This document shows, piece after piece, positions 11,734 to 21,748 of a stretch of 64,000 nt of DNA; the stretch's first letter is position 1, and every line of letters starts with the position of its first letter. The position numbers and the translations under genes are program-made. The notes beneath the pieces were generated by a model. That model ran no database searches, was not told the DNA's origin, and worked only from the letters and a program-made list of their open reading frames with translations. The stretch covers positions 62,001 to 126,000 of the forward strand of contig JACVTC010000221.1 of NCBI GenBank assembly GCA_016946835.1, given 5' to 3'. The DNA is from Neocallimastix lanati (nom. inval.) (lineage: Eukaryota; Neocallimastigomycota; Neocallimastigomycetes; Neocallimastigales; Neocallimastigaceae).

Positions 11734-12625
11734 TTCTTTGACAGTTTATGCAAAGATTAATTTTTAATTCAGACAGTTTTCGAGTTATATCATCTAATTC
11801 TTTATTAGTGTATTGAGAACCTTTTAAAGTTGCTCTTCTTTGTTCGACTCCTTTATTAAATTCAATTGGATTATAAAAATTTTTGTTAGTAGTTAGATTA
11901 TTGTTATTGTTTGTTTTAGTATATGAAGATGAGTATTTATTATAATAATTATTATTATTGTTTGGAATATTATTATAGAATGATCTGATATCATTATTAT
12001 TATTACTCTTATTTATTCCTTTATTATTGTTATAATTATTATATGAATTTTTAGAAGTAGATGCTTTTGACTTTTGTTTATTATCCCCTAGTAAATTAAA
12101 AATCTTTTCCTTTTTTGCAGTGAAGTCCATGGCTTCTTTTAAAGACTTTGGTTCTTCTTCTAATAAATGTTCATACATTCTAGGCCAGTTTCTAAAGGCA
12201 TTAATATAATATGGGATTATTATATTCTCATTATTCACTAATTGAAGTTGGTTTACTAAGTCTAAAAATTTTATATCAAAATCGGCGACCGTTTCATCCT
12301 TTTTTATTGACATAGTTGAAATTTCATAGAATTTTGCATTTCTTGGAGAAGAAGATTTATATCTTCTTTTTAGGCTAACCAGAATTTCTTCATGTTTGTC
12401 TGGTTGAGTTTTGTTCAAGGAATTTATTACAATGGATCTAGCAGTATCAATTGTGAGAGCAATAAGATATTCTGTCCTATCTTCATCTTTGACTTTATAC
12501 TTTTTACACCAATGTTCAAAGGCGAATTTCCATTCTTCATATAGAACTTTTGGTTGACCTAATATAGGCAATCTATTGAAAGTAATTGCTTTTGTGGTTT
12601 CTTCCATCTTTTCTTCCATTAGCAT
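11702..12625 (-). pseudogene. gag of the family A element
   Basis: The 307-aa frame contains a capsid-like region (residues ~15-170: NRLPILGQPKVLYEEWKFAFEHW, then ALTIDTARSIVINSLNKTQPDKHEEI). An Asn/Tyr-rich linker and one CCHC zinc knuckle (CINCQRIGHVAEEC) follow. It is homologous to the gag at 62894-63787. The frame is open over its full length, but it belongs to a broken element. Confidence 0.8.
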
Positions 12626-12736
12626 AAGGTAATTATGAAAAGAAATTTATTTAAGAAGCGTAATTAAATATTATATATATTTTTGTTATAATGGTTTCAG
12701 TAAATTAGAAATATTTTAGAATTATGAGACGAGGAG

Positions 12737-12742
<6 letters not shown>

Positions 12743-12770
<28 letters not shown>
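12743..12770. repeat. Poly-T tract
   Basis: About 28 consecutive T residues lie between gag and the structured leader. Similar tracts occur at 13187-13205, 13681-13698, 13861-13893 and 20604-20653. Confidence 0.9.
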
Positions 12771-12837
12771 GAATTATTATTATTAGTAGTAGTATTTTTA
12801 ATTATTATTAATTCTTATTATTTTTAGTTTATCTTGG

Positions 12838-13050
12838 TTGATATCCCGTCCTTATAGTACGGTTTGTAGAATAATACGACGTTTGGTCCCACTGATTATA
12901 GGAGTTTTACACTACGTCTACACCTATCGTAGATCTCTACTTATAATCAGCGCCTACTCCCCTGTATTGATTCTTATTCTACAGTCTGTTAACTCTTACT
13001 GCAATAATACACTAGTATTAAGGGTAAGAGATTCCTACTATAAGTATCAA
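12838..13050. ncRNA. Structured RNA island in the family A leader
   Basis: This 213-bp island is visibly richer in G+C than its surroundings. It folds into a closed three-way junction with perfect stems. The closing stem is 12838-12843/13045-13050 plus 12851-12859/13036-13044. Arm 1 is 12865-12874/12974-12983, then 12892-12900/12942-12950, then 12912-12916/12928-12932. Arm 2 is 12993-12999/13024-13030, then 13005-13010/13015-13020 with a 4-nt loop. About 52 pairs are involved. It lies in the long leader between the 5' LTR and gag, so a packaging, translation or priming role is possible. The strand of the active RNA is unknown. It matches no RNA family I recognise. Confidence 0.6.
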
Positions 13051-13178
13051 TCAATCAAGAGAACAGAAGCAGTTCCTCCAACTAAATAAAATTTTTCTTT
13101 TTAATTGTTTTTCTTAATTTTAATTTTTTTGTCTTCCAAATTTATTTTATTATATATATTATTATTATTATTATTATT

Positions 13179-13212
<34 letters not shown>

Positions 13213-13389
13213 TATATTTTATACAATAATATCCTAGAAAATAAAAAAAATAAAAGATTAAGTAGTATAATGGTATTTATATAGATTTTATTATTTGAAT
13301 AGTTAAAGAAAAATAAAAAGTTAAATTATAAATATTTATTATTAATAATTCTCAAAAGAATATTAATTACGATTTTCCAATAATATAAG

Positions 13390-13555
13390 TAATAAGTAGG
13401 TAGTATACTCGTAGCCAGCTTGCCCACTTGCTCAGGCGTCATGTACTACTCGTACCAGTGATTCTTCTACACGTTTTATACGTTTATAGAATAGTTCAGA
13501 GCTTCCCAGCTCGCCGACCGTGAAAGAATAAACTAATCACGAAAACCACTTATTG
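13390..13555. ncRNA. Second structured, G+C-richer island in the leader
   Basis: The outer stem AATAAGT(A)GGT/ACC-ACTTATT (13391-13401 with 13545-13554) encloses the stem GTGATT/AATCAC (13458-13463/13535-13540). It also encloses short hairpins, for example GAGC/GCTC at 13499-13512. A further hairpin TTGCTT-cta-AAGCAA lies at about 13570-13584. The function is unknown. It may be part of the same leader RNA as 12838-13050. Confidence 0.4.
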
Positions 13556-13656
13556 TTTTACTTATATTATTGCTTCTAAAGCAACAATATTCTTTTTTGA
13601 AAAATAAATAATAATTTATAATAGAACTTCTTAAGGTTCTTCTGTTTTATTTTATT

Positions 13657-13697
<41 letters not shown>

Positions 13698-13854
13698 TAA
13701 TAAAAATTTTTTTATATTAAAATTTTTCTAATAAATTTTTTTTTTTATTAAAATTTTACTAATAAATTTTATTATTATTATTATTTATTACTTATAATAT
13801 ATACTTTATTATTTAATTAAATTGAATAATATGAATACTATTTAATTATCTTTA

Positions 13855-13895
<41 letters not shown>

Positions 13896-14174
13896 TAAAG
13901 ATAAATTTAATTTAATTTGCAGTTTATTTAATGTATATTATTTTTTGATTAATTTATATTAATAACTTTAATTTATAATAATTTATTGCTATAATATTTT
14001 ATTTGCATATTATTAAGATAAATTTATTTGAGTCTATTACTATGAATAATTTAGAGTTATTCTAAAACTAGACTAATTTATTGTATTAATTATTGTTTAA
14101 TATTACCATTGAATAACTAGGCTTATTCTAATATTAAACTAAAAAAAATTTTACTTACCACCGGGGCAACAAGA

Positions 14175-14187
14175 GGATTCTCCACCA
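14175..14187 (-). other. Primer-binding site, family A
   Basis: The minus strand reads TGGTGGAGAATCC directly inside the 5' LTR. The same 13 nt, extended to 18 nt, sit inside the 5' LTRs of the elements at 18020-21661 and 33133-36007. It fits a tRNA ending GGATTCTCCACCA. Confidence 0.7.
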
Positions 14188-14188
14188 T

Positions 14189-15853
14189 TGATTTATACCT
14201 AATATTCTTAATCTACAAAATTAAATTTTGTAGAAGTGAATAAAAGGATAAATACTGAATAAAATAGATTTAAGAAATTTAAATAAAAAATAAATATGTT
14301 TTATTATTAAACACAAAAATGTTTTATTAAAAAAAATTTATTTTTATTTTAATATTAATCTTTGTTTATTTAATAATTAATTTTGTTTAAATTAATAAAA
14401 TAATTGTTAAAACTAATAAAATAATAAAATGAAATATTTATTATTTATACTAATTTATTTTAAATTTTAATAATAAAATTGATTATTAATAACTAATAAA
14501 AAATATATAATAATTTATTAAATAATTAATAATCATACTTTTTGATTATTAAAACTAATAAAATATCTATAATAATTTATTAAATAATTAATAATAAAGA
14601 ATAATTTATAAGAAATATTTACATGTTTTTATATTTTTCTTTGATTTTAAACTATTTACATTAAAAATAATAAAATTAATAAAAGAGAAATAAAGAATAA
14701 TTTATTATTAAATTAAACAATATTTACAATTAAAATGTTAATAAAGATGAGTTTTAAAATGTTATTTTAATTACAATTTGTTTATAAAAGTTGAGTTATA
14801 AAATAAATAAAATAATCATTATTTTAAATAAAAGTAACTTAAAAATTATTTAACTATTTAATTTTAATTTTGAGATGTTTATAAGTTTGTTTATTTGTTA
14901 TTTATAATTTATTAAATTTGTTTATTATTTTGTTTATTTGTAGTTTTAGAAAAATATTATTTATTAATTTATTTTAGTTTTTAATTAAAATTATTAATGA
15001 TTAATTAATTTATTATTATTTTATTTTAATTATTTTTATTTAATTAATTTTTCTTTAATATGGATTTAATTTTTTTTAGAATAGATTAATTTTTGGGTTA
15101 AGTTAGACAAGAATGTTAAAATTAAGATATAAAATAGTTTAATGATTAATAACGTTACTAGGTTAATATGTTGAATTATATATTAACAATCCAACAATAA
15201 TTAATTAATAATAATATAAAAATAATATAAGATAAATAGTTAAGTTATTTAAACACTTAATATCTAAGAATATTTTAAATAATAATTTCTTTGAAGGATT
15301 TACGAAAATATTTATTTATTGAATTATTAGTATATAATTATTGTAAATACAATAACCTTACAAAGAACATAAAAGATAGATTTTTACATCTTTCTTTTAT
15401 ACTTTGTAAGTTACATAATAATAATATTTAATTATAAGATAATAATAATATAGTAAAATGAATATTAATAAAATATTAAAATAATAACAATATCGATATG
15501 TTTAAAATATTTAATATAATTAAATAAATTTAATTTGTATAATTAATTTAAATAATTAAAAATAGTAGTTAATATATATGATATAAACATATATATAAAC
15601 ATAATATAAATAAATACATGTGACGTCATATGTAAATAATTGAAATTATTAATATAAATCTTATTTATTAATATTTTCAGAATTATTAGGCCTAAGATAA
15701 TTCTTTAAATATTAAATAAGAATTTATATTAATTATTGATTAAATGTCTATTGAAATGTGAATAACTGAAATTGAGATTTCAATTCAGTTATAATTTCAA
15801 CAAAGAATTTGTTCTTTATTATTTATTTTAATTTAATAATTTTGTTATATTAA
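14189..15853 (-). repeat. 5' LTR of the family A element, interrupted by a solo LTR
   Basis: The segment 14189-15113 matches 9214-10130. The LTR sequence resumes after the nested LTR at 15114-15802 with TTTGTTCTTTATTATTTATTTT. The outer end is close to the target duplication of the next LTR at 15859. Confidence 0.75.
15114..15802. mobile_element. Solo LTR, family E (689 bp)
   Basis: It runs TGTTAAAATTAAG to ATTTCAACA and is flanked by AAGAA on both sides (15109-15113, 15803-15807). It sits inside the family A LTR. Related copies lie at 16693-17405 and 39234-39968, sharing CCTTACAAAGAACATAAAAG and GGCCTAAGATAA-like blocks. Confidence 0.9.
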
Positions 15854-16195
15854 CTTTTTGTTAGAAATTGAAATAAAAATTATTTTATATCAATTTCTAT
15901 TCTACAATTTATATTAATAATATTACTATTAACCAAAATTGAGAAATTTAAATTTGTTTTATTAAAATAAATCGAGTTTATTATAAGAATATTTAAATAA
16001 ATTTAATTTATTTTTTTTTTTTAAAAAAAAATAATAAATAAAATTTATTTTAAGATTAAAAAAGAATAAATTTATTGTTATTAATTTATAAAATTTTATT
16101 GTTATTATTATTTTTCTTATAATAATAACTCTTAATTTCTAAAAGAACTTAAGAGTCTCTATTTATACTTTTTCAAAATTTTAAATTAAATATTG

Positions 16196-16280
16196 TCTAA
16201 TCTTAACAAATTTCTTATTTAGGAAAAGATTAGAAGAAAAACCTAAATAAGTTTCGATTAATATTCTAAACATATTAATC
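16196..16280 (-). promoter_or_regulatory. U3 pseudoknot-plus-hairpin block (copy in 15859-17453)
   Basis: Helix 1 is 16214-16223/16242-16251 (CTTATTTAGG/CCTAAATAAG). Helix 2 is 16196-16204/16226-16234 (TCTAATCTT/AAGATTAGA). The two are interleaved as in an H-type pseudoknot. A hairpin GATTAATAT/ATATTAATC follows at 16256-16264/16272-16280. Paired changes relative to 29617-29703 keep both helix 1 and the hairpin. Confidence 0.7.
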
Positions 16281-16692
16281 ATCGGATCATTAAGTAAAAC
16301 CGATACCAATCAGTATTCGGGAAAACCTTAAAGATCGATTTTCTAATTATTTTTATAATAAATAATTTTAATTAAATGTCTAAATAATAAATAAAAAAAA
16401 TTAAAAATTGAAAAAATTTGTCCAAATTTAGAAAAAATTTTTTGTTATGAAAAATTTTAAATAATTTTTGATTATGTCTAAACATTTAAATAATAATTAT
16501 AACGAATAAATATTAACTAATATTAATAAAATTTTTTAATTATTAAGTTTAACTAATAATTGGTTAACTACTCCTAATTTTTAGATAATTTTACATGTAA
16601 TAGTTATAGTACATTGTTACAAAATAAATAATGATAATGTAAAAATAATGTATTTCTAATTATTAAGTATTTAATATATTAATACATAATAA

Positions 16693-17405
16693 TGTTAAGA
16701 TTTTGATATAATTTATAGTTTAAATTTAAATAAAATAATATGGTTTATTAAAAAATATTCACTAAGTCGATATGTCTATATAGTAATATACTATATAGAT
16801 ATATAATAAAAATAATAAATATTTAAATGTTTAGTTTAATAAAAATTTATTTATAATAAACTTTGATAATTAGAATTATCAAATTAATTTAATTTTAAAT
16901 TTGTTTATTTTATTTAATAATAAAATATCTATAATATATTACTATTAAGGTAATTTTACAATAACCTTACAAAGAACATAAAAGATAGATTTTTACATCT
17001 TTCTTTTATACTTTGTAAGTTACATAATAATAATATTTAATTATAAGATAGTAATAATATAGTAATATAAATACTAATAAAATATAAGGATAAATTTAAT
17101 TATATAATTAATTTGAATAATTGAATTTAATATAGATATGTTGTAAACATATATAAAAACATAATATAAATAAAATACACGTGACGTCAAATGTATCATT
17201 GAAATTAATTATTAATATAAACCTTATTTATTAATATTCTCAGAATTATTAGGCCTAAGATAACCCTTTAAATATTAAACAAGAATTTATATTAATTATT
17301 AATTATTTAAATATATATATTATTTATAATTAAATAAATAATATTTTTAATTATTGAAATGTAAATAACTGAAATTGAGATTTCAATTCAGTTATAATTT
17401 CAACA
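16693..17405. mobile_element. Solo LTR, family E (713 bp)
   Basis: It runs TGTTAAGATTTTG to ATTTCAACA and is flanked by AATAA on both sides (16688-16692, 17406-17410). It is inserted in the LTR at 15859-17453. Confidence 0.88.
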
Positions 17406-18019
17406 AATAAGAAATAATAATTAAAATTTAAAAATTTATTATTATTTCTTACACTTTTCAATGTGTAACAGATACATGGTAACTTCAAGCCTATCCAATG
17501 ATAGTTCTTTGGTTACGTAACATATCTCTAAACAGTTAGCAATTTCGGCTAATCAAATAAAATCTTTTGTTAATTTCGTACATTAAATTTTATTATTTTA
17601 TAATTAATTATATAGTTAAATACTTATTTAAATATATTTTATTTAGTGATTAGTAAACTAAGTTAAATTAAATTATTTACCAATCATAATATTATTGACA
17701 TGTATAAATAATAATTGAACTTGTAACTGTAACGCACTAGCGTTACTATTAACGTAAATTGTTATTATAAATATTAATATTGATAAATAAAAATATAATT
17801 ATTAAATAAAAAATATTACTCAGTGTAAGCCCAGTAACTGATAACAAATAGAGTTATAAAGTGCTGCGCTATATTCTAGTGTAATAAGAAATAATAATTA
17901 TAGAATTAATTAATTTAGTGTTTATTATTAACAACTCGAATAGAGAGGTGTTAAGTTATCTTAGCCTTTAGATTTAGTTATTATTCGTTATTTTAGTTAA
18001 TAATAAACTTACCTTTTAC

Positions 18020-18678
18020 TGATACAGAACATTTAAAATATTCCATATCTAGTTATTTATTTATTTGGTCGTTTCTCTAGGGAATTATGACACAATAATA
18101 TATTCTAATAAATATAAGAAAATAATTTATAATAATAATGTTTTATAATAATATTTTGTTCTTTATTTATTTTTATAATTTTATTTTTACATACATAATA
18201 ATTTATTATTACATTCTCTTAATTTTATATAATTGTTAAAATAATTAATTAATATTATATTTTTATTAAACCTATCTCTTTAACTATTAATTTCCTAATA
18301 ACTTTATTTAAAAATACAATTTCATTATTAAATATATTTAACTATTAATATTTAAAATATATTTCCTGAATAAAATATAATTATCAATATTTATAATATA
18401 ATTCCTAAAACTATATAATTCTCAAAATAATATTTAAAATATAAAATAAAACTTATTAATAATAATGATGAATTAATTTATTATCATAATAATAGAATCA
18501 TTAATAATATAATTTATCTATTTTTAATTATGATAAAAGAATCAACCATGCTTTTAAAAATAATTATTTGAATTAACTATATATAAATTATTTTAATTAT
18601 TATAACCAATAATATTTATACAATATTTCTAACCTAAATTTCTTACCTAAATCTTATTTTTATAGTGGTATCGTATCA
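18020..18678 (-). repeat. 3' LTR of the family B element
   Basis: It runs TGATACAGAAC to GGTATCGTATCA, 659 bp. It is followed on the interior side by AGATTCCCCCACTT, the complement of the polypurine tract. Confidence 0.92.
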
Positions 18679-18699
18679 AGATTCCCCCACTTTAAATAA

Positions 18700-18718
18700 G
18701 ACTTCGTCCCTTGAAGTC
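18700..18718 (-). other. Conserved hairpin beside the 3' LTR (family B copy)
   Basis: The stem GACTTC/GAAGTC encloses the loop GTCCCTT. Compared with 10205-10225 the outer pair changed from A-T to G-C on both sides. Confidence 0.7.
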
Positions 18719-18939
18719 AGGCGAAAAAAAAAAAATTTTTTTTTTTTTTTTTTAATTATTTAATAATTAAATTTTTATATATATTTTGTTAAAAAAGTAA
18801 AAACATAAAAATATTATGTATAAATTTTTTTTTTTTTTTTTTTTTATAGAAATTTGAAATTTGAAATTTGAAATTTAATAATTTAAATTTTGAATTTTTG
18901 AATTTTGAATTTTGAAAATTTAATTGAATTATATTCAAA

Positions 18940-20595
18940 CTATGTTTTTCTTTTTCTTTTATATTTGTAATTCCTGATAATACACTTTGTATCTTTCCTA
19001 TTATTATTATACTTTTTAATAATTGTATTTTTATAATTAAATTTAATTTTAAATTTTCTTTTTGAATTATTTTTGCTATTACCATTATTTTGGTTGGAAT
19101 TTTCTACAGTAGGTATTTTTTTTATTATTATTTTATTATCAGAATTTATTTTAATTTTATTTATCATTTCATTATAAATATTTAAATTATTTCCTTCCAT
19201 CTTAATTTTATTTATTTTCAATTTATCAATAGGTTTACTTTCTAATAATTTACTTTCCTCTTTACATAATAATATGTTTTCGTTTTTCTTTTCTACTGGA
19301 ATTAGTTTATGTGATGGATTATATACGTTACCTTCGAGAATAGTATCACTCAATTTATTAATTACCATATTACCTTCTATATTTTCTTCAATAATTTGTT
19401 TATCCATATTATCATTATAAGTTGTGATTTTAGTTTGAATTCTATCATTATCATTATTTACGTGTTTATTTCCTGATTCGCCCTTAACATTAACATTTTC
19501 ATCCAAGGAATTTAAATTATAATTTTCTTCAATAGTGCAAGTATCTTTACTATTAATATTATGATCATAATTACTATTTATTATTTCTTTATAAATACCT
19601 TTTGAAGAACTATTAATATTACCATAATAATAATATGAATTCAAATTTTCTTTATTAATATAATAATTATTTATTGAATTAACATTCATGCAAGAATTAC
19701 AATTAGAATTATTCATAGATTTTAAATAATTTTCTTTACCATTAAAATTTGAATTGCCACATTCAACATTAGTATAATCCGAATCAAAATAATTAAAATT
19801 TTTATTTTGTTCAATATTATAATTTCTTTTATAATAATTCATTTTGTTTTGTCTAGGCGTAAAATTATTTATTTTATTATAATAATTATTAGTTTTTAAT
19901 TTATTATTATAATTATTGTAATAATTAAAATTAAATTTCTTAAAATTTTTATTAATATTTTCATTTATTAATCCATATTCTCTAAAATACGTGTTATAAG
20001 GGTCAGTCCTATTGTTTCTCCTATTATAAGTTATTTTATGGTTATTAAAGCTTTCTCTTTCTTCCTTATTAGATTCTATTAATTCATTTTCTATTCTTTC
20101 AGCGAGAGAAGCAGTTTTCATAGCATCTTCTATAGTTTTGCATCCTTTTATAATTACTTGTTGATATGGGAAACGTCTAACTTTTATTGAATTTAAATAA
20201 TCTTCAATTGTCACTAATTTCCTAAAGTCGCACTCCAAATTCTTTAATAGTCTTCTATAAGTTACATTAAAAATTGAAATTTTTGTATCATTTGGAACTT
20301 TTATGGTCTTTAAAGTCCAGCATTTTTCACTTTGAGTAATATTTAAATATTTTTCAATGGCATATTGTATTTCTTTTAATGTTGGATATTCATTTCTTTT
20401 ATACTTTTCTTTTAATATTTTAATTTCTATATTTATGTCTTGATTTACACATTTAATTATCCAAAAGTATTGTTGCCTCAATGTGTAAATCTCCCATAAT
20501 TCCATAACTTCCTCAAAGTCCTTAATCCATCCATCAATATCCCTTCCATAATTGACTAATAAAGGTAGTTCTTTTATTAAGCCTTGAACATTCAT
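18940..20595 (-). CDS. Gag-like protein with long Asn-rich tail (family B)
   Basis: The 551-aa frame begins MNVQGLIKELPLLVNYGRDIDGWIKDFEEV. It is clearly related to the 481-aa protein at 33861-35306 over about the first 175 residues: an LPLL-N-Y-x-x-D-I motif, then ELWEI, a CVN motif and a KT-x-E-D-A-M-K helix. This region looks like a retrotransposon capsid domain. The remainder is low-complexity Asn/Tyr/Lys sequence with no clear CCHC knuckle. It is the only gene of the element. A leader with a poly-T tract and an ATT microsatellite separates it from the primer site. The role is inferred from position and from similarity to the paralog. Confidence 0.75.
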   Translation of the reverse strand: MNVQGLIKELPLLVNYGRDIDGWIKDFEEVMELWEIYTLRQQYFWIIKCVNQDINIEIKILKEKYKRNEYPTLKEIQYAIEKYLNITQSEKCWTLKTIKVPNDTKISIFNVTYRRLLKNLECDFRKLVTIEDYLNSIKVRRFPYQQVIIKGCKTIEDAMKTASLAERIENELIESNKEERESFNNHKITYNRRNNRTDPYNTYFREYGLINENINKNFKKFNFNYYNNYNNKLKTNNYYNKINNFTPRQNKMNYYKRNYNIEQNKNFNYFDSDYTNVECGNSNFNGKENYLKSMNNSNCNSCMNVNSINNYYINKENLNSYYYYGNINSSSKGIYKEIINSNYDHNINSKDTCTIEENYNLNSLDENVNVKGESGNKHVNNDNDRIQTKITTYNDNMDKQIIEENIEGNMVINKLSDTILEGNVYNPSHKLIPVEKKNENILLCKEESKLLESKPIDKLKINKIKMEGNNLNIYNEMINKIKINSDNKIIIKKIPTVENSNQNNGNSKNNSKRKFKIKFNYKNTIIKKYNNNRKDTKCIIRNYKYKRKRKT

Positions 20596-20601
20596 TTTGA
20601 T

Positions 20602-20603
<2 letters not shown>

Positions 20604-20653
<50 letters not shown>
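20604..20653. repeat. Poly-T tract just before the gag start
   Basis: About 50 T residues lie immediately upstream of the gag-like gene (poly-A in element sense). Confidence 0.9.
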
Positions 20654-20660
<7 letters not shown>

Positions 20661-20861
20661 ATTTATTTCTTTTTTTTTTGTTTATATTTATTTCTATTAC
20701 GCGTTATTTTAAATAATATATATTATTATAACATTTTAAATAACTATTATTTTATTATTTACTATTTTAAACTATTATTTTATTATGTGTCATTAAAAAC
20801 TATTAATATTATCTTTACGTGTTAAAATAAACTATTATTTTATTACACGATATTTTTTTTT

Positions 20862-20862
<1 letters not shown>

Positions 20863-20937
<75 letters not shown>
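20863..20937. repeat. (ATT)n microsatellite
   Basis: About 25 uninterrupted ATT units lie in the leader of the family B element. Confidence 0.95.
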
Positions 20938-20939
<2 letters not shown>

Positions 20940-20980
20940 TTTCAAATTTTTATTATTTTCATATTATCATGCTAGAGAAA

Positions 20981-20998
20981 CGCCCGGATTCTCCACCA
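20981..20998 (-). other. Primer-binding site, family B
   Basis: The minus strand reads TGGTGGAGAATCCGGGCG, four bases inside the 5' LTR. It is identical over 18 nt to the site at 35520-35537. Confidence 0.75.
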
Positions 20999-21002
20999 TT
21001 TT

Positions 21003-21661
21003 TGATACAGAACATTTAAAATATTCCATATCTAGTTATTTATTTATTTGGTCGTTTCTCTAGGGAATTATGACACAATAATATATTCTAATAAATATAA
21101 GAAAATAATTTATAATAATAATGTTTTATAATAATATTTTGTTCTTTATTTATTTTTATAATTTTATTTTTACATACATAATAATTTATTATTACATTCT
21201 CTTAATTTTATATAATTGTTAAAATAATTAATTAATATTATATTTTTATTAAACCTATCTCTTTAACTATTAATTTCCTAATAACTTTATTTAAAAATAC
21301 AATTTCATTATTAAATATATTTAACTATTAATATTTAAAATATATTTCCTGAATAAAATATAATTATCAATATTTATAATATAATTCCTAAAACTATATA
21401 ATTCTCAAAATAATATTTAAAATATAAAATAAAACTTATTAATAATAATGATGAATTAATTTATTATCATAATAATAGAATCATTAATAATATAATTTAT
21501 CTATTTTTAATTATGATAAAAGAATCAACCATGCTTTTAAAAATAATTATTTGAATTAACTATATATAAATTATTTTAATTATTATAACCAATAATATTT
21601 ATACAATATTTCTAACCTAAATTTCTTACCTAAATCTTATTTTTATAGTGGTATCGTATCA
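21003..21661 (-). repeat. 5' LTR of the family B element
   Basis: It is 659 bp with the same termini as 18020-18678. I found no difference reading the two side by side. Confidence 0.92.
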
Positions 21662-21677
21662 TTACACAATGTAGAAA

Positions 21678-21748
21678 GCGTTAATAGTATAGAGGTAGAA
21701 TATTTGCCTTCCAAGCAAATGGCCCGGGTTCGATTCCCGGTTAACGCA
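21678..21748 (+). tRNA. tRNA-Gly(UCC), second copy
   Basis: The sequence is identical to the gene at 1074-1144: acceptor GCGTTAA/TTAACGC, anticodon loop CTTCCAA, discriminator A. The family F LTR ends 11 bp upstream and the family B element ends 16 bp upstream. A T run at 21757-21763 is the likely terminator. Confidence 0.97.

Larger units (their letters stand above)
9214..15853 (-). mobile_element. Ty3/gypsy element, family A, broken
   Basis: Similar LTRs at 9214-10184 (3' end in element sense) and 14189-15853 (5' end, carrying a nested solo LTR) enclose minus-strand gag and pol remnants. A primer site lies at 14175-14187. In the interior, gag, a protease-like domain and an RNase H piece can be recognised. 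The related element at 59-64 kb shows the fuller plan. The coding region has several breaks and the element is not autonomous. The LTRs are still very alike, so it is of moderate age. Confidence 0.8.
15859..17453. mobile_element. Solo LTR of the self-priming class, with a nested family E LTR
   Basis: It runs TGTTAGAAATTG to TTATTTCTTACA with CTTTT on both sides (15854-15858, 17454-17458). It contains the class hallmarks: ATAATAACTCTT near 16123 (minus-strand AAGAGTTATTAT), a TATA region beyond it, and the pseudoknot block at 16196-16280. Confidence 0.8.
18020..21661 (-). mobile_element. Gag-only LTR retrotransposon, family B (3.64 kb), looks whole and young
   Basis: Two 659-bp LTRs (18020-18678 and 21003-21661), in which I see no difference, enclose a single gag-like gene, a primer site and a purine tract. 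The flanks are TTAC on both sides (18016-18019, 21662-21665), a 4-bp duplication. There is no protease, reverse transcriptase or integrase. The interior is complete end to end, so this looks like a true gag-only (TR-GAG type) non-autonomous element. It inserted into the end of the family F LTR, 16 bp upstream of tRNA-Gly. Confidence 0.88.
17464..21666. mobile_element. Solo LTR, family F (557 bp), split by the gag-only element
   Basis: It starts TGTAACAGATACATGG, runs to 18019, and resumes for its last base after the inserted element, ending TTACA at 21666. CAATG flanks it on both sides (17459-17463, 21667-21671). The second copy at 56122-56678 is also 557 bp and nearly identical. It contains a palindromic GTAACGCACTAGCGTTAC and ends 11 bp upstream of tRNA-Gly. 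Confidence 0.88.

Noticed and set aside
12838-13089. 83-aa plus-strand open frame in the leader
   Set aside because: It has no recognisable domain and no upstream context for translation, and the DNA is better explained by the nested stems of a structured RNA.
9209-15897. ATTTC on both sides as target duplication of the family A element
   Set aside because: The right-hand ATTTC lies inside the next LTR, which has its own exact duplication (CTTTT). The match is by chance.
18789-19085. 98-aa frame overlapping the end of the family B gag
   Set aside because: It overlaps the gag tail in another frame, is Ile/Lys/Phe-rich low complexity, and has no match to the paralogous element.
20860-21063. 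Open frame beginning with a run of about 24 Tyr codons
   Set aside because: It is the translation of an ATT microsatellite inside the leader of the gag-only element.
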